A stretch of DNA of 64,000 nt. Origin: Adlercreutzia wanghongyangiae (GTDB lineage Bacteria > Actinomycetota > Coriobacteriia > Coriobacteriales > Eggerthellaceae). A program made the translations under genes and the position numbers. Where the stretch lies: assembly GCF_035989245.1 (NCBI RefSeq), contig NZ_JAYMFF010000014.1:124001-188000 (forward strand). Reading direction: 5' to 3'. Each line of letters starts with the position of its first letter. The first letter of the stretch is position 1. The notes below the pieces were generated by a model that saw nothing but the letters and a program-made list of their open reading frames with translations, ran no database searches and was not told the DNA's origin. This document shows positions 8,492-16,803 of the stretch, in pieces.

Positions 8492-10030
8492 ATGTTCGAT
8501 CGCGAAATCAAAGAGTTCGTGCCTCTGCGTCAGCTCGGTTGGGCGTTTCTGCTTGCCTGGGTGTTCTGCGTGTTCTACACCAATGCCGCCGGCGGCGCCG
8601 AGACCGGCATCGTCGAGGGCGAACGGCCCTTTGGCCTGGCGCTCTACTACGCTGCGCTGCCCCTGGCGGCATCGGTGGCCACCCTGGGCACCATCGTGAT
8701 CGCCGAGCCCCACGTTGGCGCGCCCACCACGCACCGGCAGCTCATCGTTATCGCACCCGTGCTTACCGCGATCAGCACGCCGCTCATGCTGATCGCACCC
8801 GCCGATCCCACGCTTGCGGCCGTGCTCTTCGCAGCGGGGTCAGTCACCACGGGTGTCGGCAGCGCGCTGATGTGGGTGATGTGGGGCGAATACTACGCCG
8901 TCATTTCCCGTGACCGAGCGGAATTGCTCGCGCCCGCGTCGGCAGTGTCGGCAGCTCTGCTGGTGCTGCTGGTGTCGGCCATGGGCGGCTGGGTGTCCAC
9001 AGCGGTCACCTCGATGTTCCCCCTGCTGTCGGGCCTCTGCTTCAAACTGGTATGGACGCCCCATGCCGCCCAAGCGGAAACGCATCTGGCCCGGGCGAAT
9101 CGCGCCGCGCCCCACGCCAGCGCCCATCAGCCCCTGGCTGGCCTGGGACGTACGGGATTGGGTATCATGGCGGTATTCGCCATCGTCAGCATCGCAGGCA
9201 TGATGTACGAAGGACGTCTCGACGGCACGCCCTTGCAGGTCATTCTGATATTCAGCGCGCTTATGATGGCATTGGTGGCCGTCATGGCCGTATCGGGGCC
9301 GCGGCGCATTTCCATGTTCTTCCTCTACCGCTGGATGTGCCCTACGCTGGTGGTGGGACTCGCTGCGCTCATCTTGTTCGGCGAAAGCGGCGGCATCATA
9401 GCCGTGGCCGCCTCTCTGGGAGGCCGGTTCACCTTCTGCCTGATCGCGCAAATCTACTTCGCAAACTACGCGTGCGCCGGGCGGGCCACGCCGGCCCAGG
9501 CCTCCAGCTTGGGATGGCTGTTCGTGCACGCCGGCGACCTGCTGGGCGTCGTGACATGGCTGGCCCTTCAGCCGACGATGGTCACTTCCGAGGGTCTCAC
9601 CTGGCTGAGCGTAGGGGCCATCGTGGCGCTGGTCACCGTCACCATGCTGGTGATGGGTGAGCACTCCACCTTCCTGCGCGCACCCGAGCAAAGCAGCCCT
9701 GCCGCAGATTTCCCGTCCGTTGCCTTTGAAGCGACTAACGACGAAGACCCCGTCCCGGAAGCGCCCACAACAAACGCGAAGCCGGAAACGCCGTCGTCCC
9801 AAGCCGACGTGCGCCCCACCGAGGACCACATCGCCGAGCTCGCGAGTACAGGCGCCCTCACCCCGCGTGAGACCGAGGTGTTCGCGCTGCTTGCCCAAGG
9901 CCGCTCCATCCCCTACATTCGCGACGAGCTCATTATCAGCCGCGAGACGGCGGCCACCCACGCCAAGCACATCTACGCGAAGCTGGGCGTGCACTCGCGC
10001 CAGGAGCTCATCGACCTCGTGCGCAGCTAG
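8492..10030 (+). CDS. LuxR-type regulator with N-terminal multi-spanning membrane domain
   Basis: The 512 aa protein has roughly twelve hydrophobic segments over its first 400 residues, a linker rich in Pro, Glu and Thr, and a GerE/LuxR helix-turn-helix over the last 57 residues (LTPRETEVFALLAQG through HSRQELIDLVRS). Membrane-LuxR fusions of this kind are strongly expanded in Eggerthellaceae and usually lie beside the respiratory reductase they control. It has no kinase or receiver domain, so the membrane part probably senses a small molecule directly. It is convergent with the FAD reductase at 10314-12020, the likely target. The ATG at 8492 follows GGGAGGG; an in-frame TTG at 8477 is less likely. 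Confidence 0.88.
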   Translation: MFDREIKEFVPLRQLGWAFLLAWVFCVFYTNAAGGAETGIVEGERPFGLALYYAALPLAASVATLGTIVIAEPHVGAPTTHRQLIVIAPVLTAISTPLMLIAPADPTLAAVLFAAGSVTTGVGSALMWVMWGEYYAVISRDRAELLAPASAVSAALLVLLVSAMGGWVSTAVTSMFPLLSGLCFKLVWTPHAAQAETHLARANRAAPHASAHQPLAGLGRTGLGIMAVFAIVSIAGMMYEGRLDGTPLQVILIFSALMMALVAVMAVSGPRRISMFFLYRWMCPTLVVGLAALILFGESGGIIAVAASLGGRFTFCLIAQIYFANYACAGRATPAQASSLGWLFVHAGDLLGVVTWLALQPTMVTSEGLTWLSVGAIVALVTVTMLVMGEHSTFLRAPEQSSPAADFPSVAFEATNDEDPVPEAPTTNAKPETPSSQADVRPTEDHIAELASTGALTPRETEVFALLAQGRSIPYIRDELIISRETAATHAKHIYAKLGVHSRQELIDLVRS

Positions 10031-10062
10031 ATTGCCCATGGCCATCGAGGCCCCCTGAGCCC

Positions 10063-10213
10063 GAATTGCTTTGAAATCGACGGGTATCGTAGTCGGTTGG
10101 CCATTCAAACGGCAACAGGGATCTTCTGAACTGGGAAAACATCCTGCTATTGTGTCTAAAATTCCGAAACCGCCCTTGAAAAACTACGCTACCCGTCGAT
10201 TTTCAAGCAATTC
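10063..10213. repeat. 151-bp element with 31-bp terminal inverted repeats
   Basis: Arms 10063-10093 and 10183-10213 pair at 28 of 31 positions (arm begins GAATTGCTTTGAAATCGACG) and enclose 89 bases without an ORF. It lies between the LuxR stop and the reductase terminator. Two other intergenic regions (34983-35120, 37694-37842) carry elements of the same size and design but different sequence. It could be a MITE-like element or a long RNA hairpin. Confidence 0.75.
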
Positions 10214-10229
10214 AGCCACCCGCACGCGC

Positions 10230-10259
10230 AAAAAAACGGGCTCCCCCGAAGGAGAGCCC
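10230..10259 (-). terminator. Rho-independent terminator of the FAD reductase gene
   Basis: On the minus strand a hairpin with arms GGGCTCTCC and GGGGGAGCCC (plus-strand 10238-10259) is followed by seven T residues (A-run 10230-10236). It lies 55 bases beyond the stop of the reductase gene. Confidence 0.9.
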
Positions 10260-10313
10260 TTGAACGTGCGCCTGCTAAAGGGAGGGATGGCAGGCTCGGG
10301 AAAACGCGACAGT

Positions 10314-12020
10314 CTACGCCACGCCCAGCGCGTGCTTGGCGGCGATGCGGGCGAAGGTGGCCGTACGACCAGCATTGATGCCCGTAAAGTTGCTCGGGTA
10401 GTTGTGCGGGTAGAAGCCGCCCTGGTCGTTGCCGCAGACGTACAGGCCCTCAATAACCGAGCCGTCGGCACGCAGCGGCTGAGAGTTCACGTCGGTGACC
10501 ACACCGTGCGTGGTCACCAGCAGGGCACCGGCAATGCGGGCGGCGTAGAAGGGCGCGGCCTCCACGTCGCTCAGGCGATAGGCCGCCTTGCCGAAATCGA
10601 CATCCTCGCCGGCAGCGCACAGCTCGTTGTAACGAGCCACCGTGGCCAGAAACGTAGCCTTCTGGCCGGCGTCGAATTCCATCATGTCGGCCAGCTCGTC
10701 CAGCGTGTCGGCTTTCTTCAGCGAGCCGTTCTGCAGACGCGGCTCCAGCCAGAAGGAATCCAGATGCTCCTTGGTCAGCGCCTCGCAGTCGTACACATCG
10801 GCGTTGAAGGCGGTGCCGGAAGGCGCCGGGTGCAGGCGCGAGCAGCCGCAGGTATCGAACTGGGCGATGTCGTCCCAGTAGTTGCCGTCCCACACGATCC
10901 ACGAGAAGTGGCCCGGCTGCTGGGCACCAGCGGCATAGCTCATGGGATAGCACTGGTCCTCGTTCATGAAGCGCTCGCCATTGATGTTCACGTGCAGGAA
11001 GGGCTGGCTACCGGGCAGGAAGATGTCGCCGCCCATGCGGTCGTCGGAGAACTCGAAACCGTCGGGCAGAATGGCGCGGTTCCAAATCATGGCACCGCCG
11101 CCGGGCTCCATTTCCGCACCGGCCCACAGGGCCATGCGAATGCCGTCGCCCTCCTCGGTAGTGGCGCTGGTCAGGCCGCACCACTGGGTGGCCGTGGGGC
11201 ACAGATCGTTCAGCATCTCGGTGTTGGCACCGTAGCCGCCCGTGCAGATGATGACGCCCTTCGCCGCGTTCACCTGCACGTAGCCGTTCTCACCCTCGGC
11301 AATGACGCCGGTTACCTTGCCGGACTCGTCCTGCACGAGCATACGCGCCGGCGTATTGAAGCGAATCTCGCCGCCCAAATCCTGAGTGAACACATCGGCC
11401 ATCACGGCCACATGGGCGTAGGAGTTGTAGTTCGGGCCATCGGGGTTGTACTCGCCGATGCAGGGGTTGTAGCACATGGCCGGGTAGTACGCATGCGGAT
11501 CGTCGGGGCAATGCCACTCGAACGGGAACAGCATTCCCTTGGGCTCCAGCGTCTCCTTCATCCACTCGATCATCTCGCCAGACTTCTCGGCCCAGGTGCG
11601 GTATAGCAGCATGTTCGCATCGCCCGACTGGGTCATAGCGGCGTGGTTCAGCAGCGTGGGCACATCCTCTTTGTGATCGGGCTCCAGGTTGGAGTTCAGC
11701 GCGCCCACCGCCTCGCGGGCCGCTGCCACCTCGGCAGCCTTCTCTAGCACAACCACCTTCGCGCCGTTCTGGGCGGCCGTGGTGGCGGCCACGATGCCGC
11801 CGTTGCCCGCACCGATCACGACGACGTCGGCCTCCAGCGTCTCGGCGATGTCGGCGGGCATCTCAGGCTTATCGCGCCAGCTCGTCGCCGCCCCGGTATC
11901 GGCGGTCTTGGTGCCTTCGGCCGCGCCCTGCGGCGCGCAACCGGCCAGGCCCATAGCGGCCAGGGCGCTCGCGGCAACGGCGCCGGTCAGAAATCCACGA
12001 CGGGAAAGATTGGTTTGCAT
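10314..12020 (-). CDS. Tat-exported FAD-dependent reductase (FAD_binding_2), lipoprotein-type
   Basis: This 568 aa protein begins with a twin-arginine signal (LSRRGFLTG, RR at 7-8) and a lipobox Cys28. The Rossmann FAD motif VVVIGAGNGG spans about 67-75. The fold matches the flavocytochrome c/fumarate reductase/3-ketosteroid dehydrogenase superfamily. The segment near the C-terminus (GNDQGGFYPHNYPSNF) replaces the arginine-containing GxNRxGGNA of fumarate reductases, so a substrate other than fumarate is likely. No cytochrome is encoded beside it, and electrons must come from another carrier. The adjacent membrane LuxR gene (8492) is the probable regulator. Members of this group in gut Eggerthellaceae reduce dietary and drug enones, but the substrate here is unknown. 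Confidence 0.88.
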   Translation of the reverse strand: MQTNLSRRGFLTGAVAASALAAMGLAGCAPQGAAEGTKTADTGAATSWRDKPEMPADIAETLEADVVVIGAGNGGIVAATTAAQNGAKVVVLEKAAEVAAAREAVGALNSNLEPDHKEDVPTLLNHAAMTQSGDANMLLYRTWAEKSGEMIEWMKETLEPKGMLFPFEWHCPDDPHAYYPAMCYNPCIGEYNPDGPNYNSYAHVAVMADVFTQDLGGEIRFNTPARMLVQDESGKVTGVIAEGENGYVQVNAAKGVIICTGGYGANTEMLNDLCPTATQWCGLTSATTEEGDGIRMALWAGAEMEPGGGAMIWNRAILPDGFEFSDDRMGGDIFLPGSQPFLHVNINGERFMNEDQCYPMSYAAGAQQPGHFSWIVWDGNYWDDIAQFDTCGCSRLHPAPSGTAFNADVYDCEALTKEHLDSFWLEPRLQNGSLKKADTLDELADMMEFDAGQKATFLATVARYNELCAAGEDVDFGKAAYRLSDVEAAPFYAARIAGALLVTTHGVVTDVNSQPLRADGSVIEGLYVCGNDQGGFYPHNYPSNFTGINAGRTATFARIAAKHALGVA

Positions 12021-12119
12021 AATGGCTCCTCCTTGTAGTCGTTCCGTTCGGCCCTCCCTTTTCGAACCGAACGCATTGCAGCATAGGCGGAGCCACGCGC
12101 ACTGCCATCGCCCACAGTC

Positions 12120-12131
12120 GGGTATTTACCC
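12120..12131. promoter_or_regulatory. Palindrome GGGTATTTACCC, candidate regulator site
   Basis: GGGTA and TACCC flank TT between the divergent FAD reductase and YbjQ genes. The layout resembles NarL-type 7-2-7 sites (two TACYYMT-like half sites with a 2-base gap). Position relative to a promoter could not be fixed. Confidence 0.35.
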
Positions 12132-12302
12132 TTGTTCGAACTGGGAAAACGCGAAATATACCCGAGAATGGGTGAGATGGTTTTTGATGAATTCCACCCC
12201 GAAGCAGCTCTTGCCGTACGCCCATCTCGGCGCTTCGAGAGCCGTTCCGCTATACTGCAAGTCATCTTCGAACCGCGAAGCGCAACATTTAAGGAGGCGC
12301 CC

Positions 12303-12629
12303 ATGATCACCACCACGACCCCCGCCATCGAGGGCTACCGCATCACCGGCTACTACGGCATCGTCTTCGGCGAGGTCATCACCGGCATCAACTTCCTGCG
12401 CGACTTCGGCGCGGGTATCCGCAACATCGTGGGCGGCCGCTCCGAGGGCTACGAGGAGGAGCTCATGCAGGCACGTACCCAGGCCATCGCCGAGATGGAG
12501 CAGCGCGCCGCCGCCATGGGCGCCCACGCCATCGTCGGGGTGGACGTCGATTACGAAGTGCTGGGCCAGGGCAACATGCTCATGGTGAGCGCCTCGGGCA
12601 CCGCCGTTACCGTCGAGGCCGCCGCCTAG
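12303..12629 (+). CDS. YbjQ family (UPF0145) protein
   Basis: This 108 aa soluble protein matches the YbjQ/UPF0145 family throughout: GYYGIVFGEVITGINFLRD near the N-terminus, an Arg/Gln-rich helix in the middle, and GAHAIVGVDVDYEVLG. Family members form pentameric rings and are annotated as heavy-metal-binding domains on weak evidence. The start follows AAGGAGG. A CPBP membrane protease gene begins 8 bases downstream, so the two are probably co-transcribed. Function unknown. Confidence 0.9.
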   Translation: MITTTTPAIEGYRITGYYGIVFGEVITGINFLRDFGAGIRNIVGGRSEGYEEELMQARTQAIAEMEQRAAAMGAHAIVGVDVDYEVLGQGNMLMVSASGTAVTVEAAA

Positions 12630-12637
12630 GTTTCCCT

Positions 12638-13405
12638 TTGAGCTGGCTTTCGAAAGCGCGCGAGCAGTACCCTCTTCCGGAAGAAGAGGATGCGAAGCTG
12701 ACCCAAATCATGGTGGCTTCGGTGCTGTTAACGTGCCTCATCGCCATCGCATGCTGTATCATCCTCGCGCTCTTGCGCGGCACACCGTTTATTGAGGCGC
12801 TCACCAACGGCTGGGCCGCCGACCTCGCCCAGGCCTTGGCGGTCGGGTGGCCCCTCTCCCTGGCCGTCGGCGTCATTCTGGCGGGCGCAATGCTCTCTGT
12901 CGCCTTCGCTGCCGAAAAGATTTTCTGGCACCGACCCGACGTGCGGGAAGATATCTACGCGATACGGCAGGGACTGAACGGGGAGATCCCCCGCCTTGCC
13001 CTTTGGAAAGTGGCGTGCGTTATGGTGGGCGTCGGTTGCGTGGAAGAGGCTGGATTCCGTTACGCGGCCATCGGCGTCGTCATGTTCATCGCCGAGCCGG
13101 CGCTGGGCTTTCCCGCAGCCGCGGCTATTGCCGTAGCCGCATCCTCGGCCGTATTCGCCGTCATGCACGTGCAGTACCGCAGCCCCTGTGCTCTTGGGCT
13201 GGTGGGCCTTCTCGGCGTCATGCTCGGCACCGTGTACGTCGCCACGGGCATGCTCACCGCCGTCATCGTCGCCCATGCCCTGTACGATATCGGCAACGTC
13301 TCCCTCGAAGCGCGCAAAATGCTGCGCGATCCCGACTATTTCCACGGAGAGGCGCCCGTAAACGCCGTCAAAGAGGAAATGGAGCGCGCACTGAAAGGCG
13401 AATAG
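12638..13405 (+). CDS. CPBP family intramembrane metalloprotease
   Basis: The 255 aa protein has about seven membrane segments and the CAAX-protease/bacteriocin-processing (CPBP, Abi) signature: EEAGFR at 136-141, His177 in FAVMHV, and His213 in VAHALYDIGN. These residues bind the catalytic zinc in the family. The predicted start is a TTG 8 bases after the YbjQ stop with only a weak ribosome site; an ATG at 12710 is an alternative that would remove the cytoplasmic N-terminus. Substrate unknown. Confidence 0.8.
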   Translation: MSWLSKAREQYPLPEEEDAKLTQIMVASVLLTCLIAIACCIILALLRGTPFIEALTNGWAADLAQALAVGWPLSLAVGVILAGAMLSVAFAAEKIFWHRPDVREDIYAIRQGLNGEIPRLALWKVACVMVGVGCVEEAGFRYAAIGVVMFIAEPALGFPAAAAIAVAASSAVFAVMHVQYRSPCALGLVGLLGVMLGTVYVATGMLTAVIVAHALYDIGNVSLEARKMLRDPDYFHGEAPVNAVKEEMERALKGE

Positions 13406-13451
13406 GGGCTCAACATCCCAGCCTGCAGGCGTTGGCGAGATTGCTATTCGA

Positions 13452-13543
13452 CGAGCATGCCCGCGGCGAAGAGCGTCCACCGGCGCCACCACCTCCAAAG
13501 GCTCGCACCCGTTCGCCAGAAACACCACCGCAGACTTCGCCAT
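13452..13543 (-). pseudogene. N-terminal fragment of a DJ-1/PfpI protein
   Basis: About 30 codons from an ATG with a good ribosome site (GAAAGGA) encode MAKSAVVFLANGCEPLEVVA, ending PVDALRRG. This is the first beta strand and nucleophile-elbow helix of DJ-1/PfpI proteins, close to the complete protein at 34313-34870. After RRG the similarity stops and the frame runs into the antisense of the CPBP gene. The rest of the gene is missing, so this is a 3'-deleted remnant. Confidence 0.65.
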
Positions 13544-13616
13544 AATTCGTCCTTTCCAGAGAATCGCCCTTCATCCTACCCCAGCAGCTGCCACGCGCGG
13601 GTGCGCAGTCCGCGCC

Positions 13617-13829
13617 CTACAGCGCCACGACCTCCGTGCCGCGCTCCTTGATGAACTCGAGGGGGCTCACGCGATGAACACCCAAGTCACGAAAGGCGCC
13701 GTCGTCCCTCGTGACGACGCACTCGATCTGCTCGATCTCGGCTGCCGCCGCTATGATGCCGTCCTCGTAGTCGGGGCGCTCCAGCGGGAGGGCGCGGCGG
13801 CAGACCGCTTCGTCGACGGCGATAGGTTT
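13617..13829 (-). pseudogene. C-terminal fragment of a PIN-domain protein
   Basis: The minus-strand frame ends in PDYEDGIIAAAAEIEQIECV, then VTRDDGAFRDLGVHRVSPLEFI and a short tail before TAG. This is the C-terminal half of a PIN-domain ribonuclease (VapC-like): the Asp pair of the DYEDG motif and the TRD motif are present. No start codon or N-terminal acidic residues lie upstream, and no antitoxin gene is next to it. It appears to be a 5'-deleted toxin gene next to the 3'-deleted DJ-1 gene. Confidence 0.6.
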
Positions 13830-13873
13830 ACGGACATGGCGGAGAAGTAGTCGGGGCAGATCACCGAGCAGGG

Positions 13874-14014
13874 CTACTCAAAGCGGATGTTCGCCGTCCC
13901 CAACCCCACTGCTTCTGCCAGGCCTTCCGGGTTTTCCACCGTTCCGAGGCGGATGTAGGAGTAGCCCGTATCGCGGGGTTTGTAGAAGACGATACCGCAG
14001 GCAAGCTGCCCCAT
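13874..14014 (-). CDS. Small hypothetical protein, 46 aa
   Basis: The 46 aa frame (MGQLACGIVFYKPRDTGYSY and on to NIRFE) starts 2 bases after the acetyltransferase stop (TGAGAATG), so it could be translated by coupling. I do not recognise it. It looks protein-like rather than random, but it lies beside gene fragments and may itself be a remnant. Confidence 0.35.
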   Translation of the reverse strand: MGQLACGIVFYKPRDTGYSYIRLGTVENPEGLAEAVGLGTANIRFE

Positions 14015-14016
14015 TC

Positions 14017-14604
14017 TCAAGCTACCCCGCCGTCTTCCACCTCAATCTGCTTGATGACACGGGCCGGCACGCCGCCGACAACGGTCAGCGGCGGCACATC
14101 GCAGGCGACCACGGCGCCGGCGGCCACCACGGCGCCGTTCCCGATGGTAACGCCGGGCAGCACCGTGGCGTTCGCGCCGATCCACACGTCGTCACCGATG
14201 CGCACGGACGCCGGGTCCATGTCGGCGCGGCGAACCGGGTTCAGATCGTGGTTCAACGTGGCCAGCACTACGTTGTGCCCGATGAACACGCGGTCACCGA
14301 GGTAGATGCCGCCCTGATCCTGGAATTTGCACCCGCTGTTGATGAACACGTCGCGCCCGAGGAAGATGTTCTTGCCACAATCGCTGTTGAAAGGCGGAAA
14401 CAGGCCAAAGCCCTCGGGAACGGGACGTCCGGTCAGCTCGGCCATGAGCGCGGCCAGCTCCTCGGGTGTGTGGTAGGCGTTGTTCATCTCCATGCAGATG
14501 CGGATGGCCTCCTGGCTCACGCCGTGCATCATGCGGTGCAGATCCGACCAGCCTTCCACGCGCTCGCCTGCCCGCAGGCGCTCCAAATACTCGTCAAGTT
14601 CCAT
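14017..14604 (-). CDS. Sugar O-acetyltransferase, maltose acetyltransferase type (LbH fold)
   Basis: This 195 aa protein has the Maa/NodL layout. An N-terminal helical domain (about 1-60) is followed by left-handed beta-helix hexapeptide repeats (GKNIFLGRDVFINSGCKF, IGDDVWIGANATVLPGVTIG, GAVVAAGAVV). His118, in the ATLNHDLNPVRRADM loop, matches the catalytic histidine of the family. It transfers acetyl from acetyl-CoA to a sugar or related acceptor in the cytoplasm. The acceptor is unknown. It is followed directly by a 46-aa ORF. Confidence 0.9.
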   Translation of the reverse strand: MELDEYLERLRAGERVEGWSDLHRMMHGVSQEAIRICMEMNNAYHTPEELAALMAELTGRPVPEGFGLFPPFNSDCGKNIFLGRDVFINSGCKFQDQGGIYLGDRVFIGHNVVLATLNHDLNPVRRADMDPASVRIGDDVWIGANATVLPGVTIGNGAVVAAGAVVACDVPPLTVVGGVPARVIKQIEVEDGGVA

Positions 14605-14681
14605 GCCAACTCCCTTCCAACAAAGCGGGGCGCCCGCAAGACGCCCCGTCCCTCACTTGCTGCTGCCGCGCCTTCGCGCGC

Positions 14682-15665
14682 TTACGCCAGATACTTCTGG
14701 TAGAACTCGACGATGGTGTCCCAGGGGATGATGTCCACCTGGTCGTACAGGTCGGTGTGGTTGGCGCCCTCCACCACCACGAGCTCCTTGTTCGCGGGGT
14801 TCACACCGTGGGCCAGCTGGTCGTAGGTGTCCTTGCCGAAGTAGAAGGAATGGGCCGCATCTCCGTGCACGATCATGACGGCGTTCTCGATCTCGTCGGC
14901 GTACACGTTCAAGGGAAAGTTCACGAACGACTCGCAGCCGATGGCAGCCCAGCCGTCGTTGGAGTTCAGCGAACGGGCGTGGTAGCCGCGGGGCGTCTTG
15001 TAGTAGGCGTGGTAGTCGCGCACGAACTGCGGCGCGTCGTCGGGCAGCGGATCGACCACGCCGCCGGCGCGGGCGTAGTCGCGCGAGGCGTACTCGGCCG
15101 TGCGACGGGCAGCCATGGCGGCACGGGCCTCGTTGCGCTTCTCGGCGGAGTCGTCGGCATCGAAATAGCCGTTGGCGTTCACGCGGCTCATGTTGTACAT
15201 GGTGGAGGCCACCGCGGCCTTGATGCGCGGGTCGCACGATGCGGCGCTCACGGCCAAGCCGCCCCAACCGCAGATGCCCAGAATGCCCACGCGCTCGGGA
15301 TCCACGTCGTCTCGATTCACGAGGTAGTCGACCGATGCCATGAAGTCCTCGGTGTTGATGTCGGGCGAGGCCATGTAGCGGGGCTGGCCGCCGGACTCGC
15401 CGGTGAACGACGGATCGAAGGCGATGGTGAGGAAGCCGCGCTCGGCCAGCGTCTGCGCGTACAGGCCCGAGCTCTGCTCCTTCACGGCGCCGAAGGGGCC
15501 CGACACCGCGATGGCGGGCAGCTTGCCGGTCGCCCCCTTCGGCTTGTACACGTCGGCCGCCAGCTCGATGCCGTAGCGGTTGTGGAAGGTGATCTTGCTG
15601 TGCTCCACCTTGTCGCTTTCGGGGAACACCTTGTCCCAGATGGGGGTCGTTTCGAGTGCGGTCAT
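14682..15665 (-). CDS. Alpha/beta hydrolase with Cys nucleophile, dienelactone-hydrolase-like
   Basis: The 327 aa protein shows the alpha/beta hydrolase fold with the nucleophile elbow GICGWGG (Cys132), a probable acid Asp269 (IVHGDAAHS) and His303 (EGANHTDLYD). A cysteine instead of serine places it near dienelactone hydrolases and the E. coli YcjY-like group. It is divergent from a LysR gene that begins 187 bases away, so the regulator very likely controls it. Substrate unknown; the cysteine favours hydrolysis of a lactone or reactive ester. Confidence 0.85.
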   Translation of the reverse strand: MTALETTPIWDKVFPESDKVEHSKITFHNRYGIELAADVYKPKGATGKLPAIAVSGPFGAVKEQSSGLYAQTLAERGFLTIAFDPSFTGESGGQPRYMASPDINTEDFMASVDYLVNRDDVDPERVGILGICGWGGLAVSAASCDPRIKAAVASTMYNMSRVNANGYFDADDSAEKRNEARAAMAARRTAEYASRDYARAGGVVDPLPDDAPQFVRDYHAYYKTPRGYHARSLNSNDGWAAIGCESFVNFPLNVYADEIENAVMIVHGDAAHSFYFGKDTYDQLAHGVNPANKELVVVEGANHTDLYDQVDIIPWDTIVEFYQKYLA

Positions 15666-15804
15666 GAGGGCTCCTTTGCTCTTGGCGTTGCGGGGCGGGC
15701 ATCCAACCGCGCGTTGTCTTTCAGTTGCGCAGCGCGCGTCACTCGCCTTCCGTTTTCTGTTTGCAACGTCCAGTATGCGGCGACTTCTTTCATTCCGCTA
15801 ATGG

Positions 15805-15810
15805 TATAAT
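15805..15810 (+). promoter_or_regulatory. -10 box TATAAT upstream of the LysR gene
   Basis: A perfect TATAAT lies 41 bases before the LysR start in an AT-rich stretch. No good -35 is present at the expected distance, which fits a regulated or autorepressed LysR promoter. Confidence 0.4.
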
Positions 15811-15851
15811 TTCATATCTACTATTCTCTATTGGAATGTTTTGGAGCACCC

Positions 15852-16730
15852 ATGGAACTGCGTGAGCTGAGATCGTTTCTCGTGGTGGCCGAAGAGGAGA
15901 ACATGACCCGGGCGGCCGAGAAGCTGCACCTTACTCAGCCCACCCTCTCCAAGCAGATCAAGGCCCTGGAAACGGAGCTGGGCCAGAAGCTGTTCGTGCG
16001 CCAGGGCTTCGGCATCGCGCTTACCGAGGAGGGGCGTCTGCTGCGCGAGCGAGCGGAGGGCCTGGTGGCCATGGCGGACAAGGTGAAGGAGGAGTTCACC
16101 GCGCTGGACAACATCACCGGCGGCGTGCTGCACTTCGGCCTGGCCGAGTCCTTCCAGATCAAGTACCTCGCCCGCGAGATCGCCCGCCTGCGCGAGAGCT
16201 GCCCGCACCTGACCTACCACGTGGACAGCGGCACCACGCGCCAGGTACTGGACAAGTTGGACGCCGGCATCATGGACTTCGTGGTGCTGGCCGAGCTGCC
16301 CGACCGCACCCGCTACGAGTTCGTGAAGTTCCCCGACCACGAGCGCTGGGGCGTCGTTATGGCGAAAAGCGCACCTTTGGCCAAGCAGAAGGTTGTAACG
16401 CCCGCCGACTTGAAGGGGCTGCCGCTGTTCTGCTCCGACCAATCGTGGGCGCACGACATCCCCCGCTGGGCGGGCCGCGCCATGAGCGGGCTCACCCGCG
16501 AGGCCTCCTTCGGCCTGGCCTACAACGGCGCCGTCTTCGCCCGCGAGGGGCTGGGCTACCTGCTCGCCTTCGACAACATCGCGAATACGGGCCCGGGCAG
16601 CGGCCTGGTGTTCCGCCCACTCGAGCCGCCTCTGCACACCGACCTCTACTTCACCTGGAAGCGCGGCCGCCCCCTCACTCCCATTGCCGAGCGGTTCTGC
16701 CGCCAGGTGCGCGAGGCGTTTGGGGGATAG
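15852..16730 (+). CDS. LysR family regulator of the divergent hydrolase
   Basis: This 292 aa protein has the standard LysR N-terminus (MELRELRSFLVVAEEENMTR with helix-turn-helix over about 1-60, HLTQPTLSKQIKALE) and an effector-binding domain to the end. The start at 15852 is chosen over an ATG 21 bases upstream because it gives the canonical LysR N-terminus. It is divergent from the hydrolase at 14682. The effector is unknown. Confidence 0.92.
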   Translation: MELRELRSFLVVAEEENMTRAAEKLHLTQPTLSKQIKALETELGQKLFVRQGFGIALTEEGRLLRERAEGLVAMADKVKEEFTALDNITGGVLHFGLAESFQIKYLAREIARLRESCPHLTYHVDSGTTRQVLDKLDAGIMDFVVLAELPDRTRYEFVKFPDHERWGVVMAKSAPLAKQKVVTPADLKGLPLFCSDQSWAHDIPRWAGRAMSGLTREASFGLAYNGAVFAREGLGYLLAFDNIANTGPGSGLVFRPLEPPLHTDLYFTWKRGRPLTPIAERFCRQVREAFGG

Positions 16731-16803
16731 AGACCACAATAGACCCCCGTCCTACAAAGGACGACCGTCAAAAGACGATCGCCCCAAAGAGGGAGGGTAT
16801 GGT

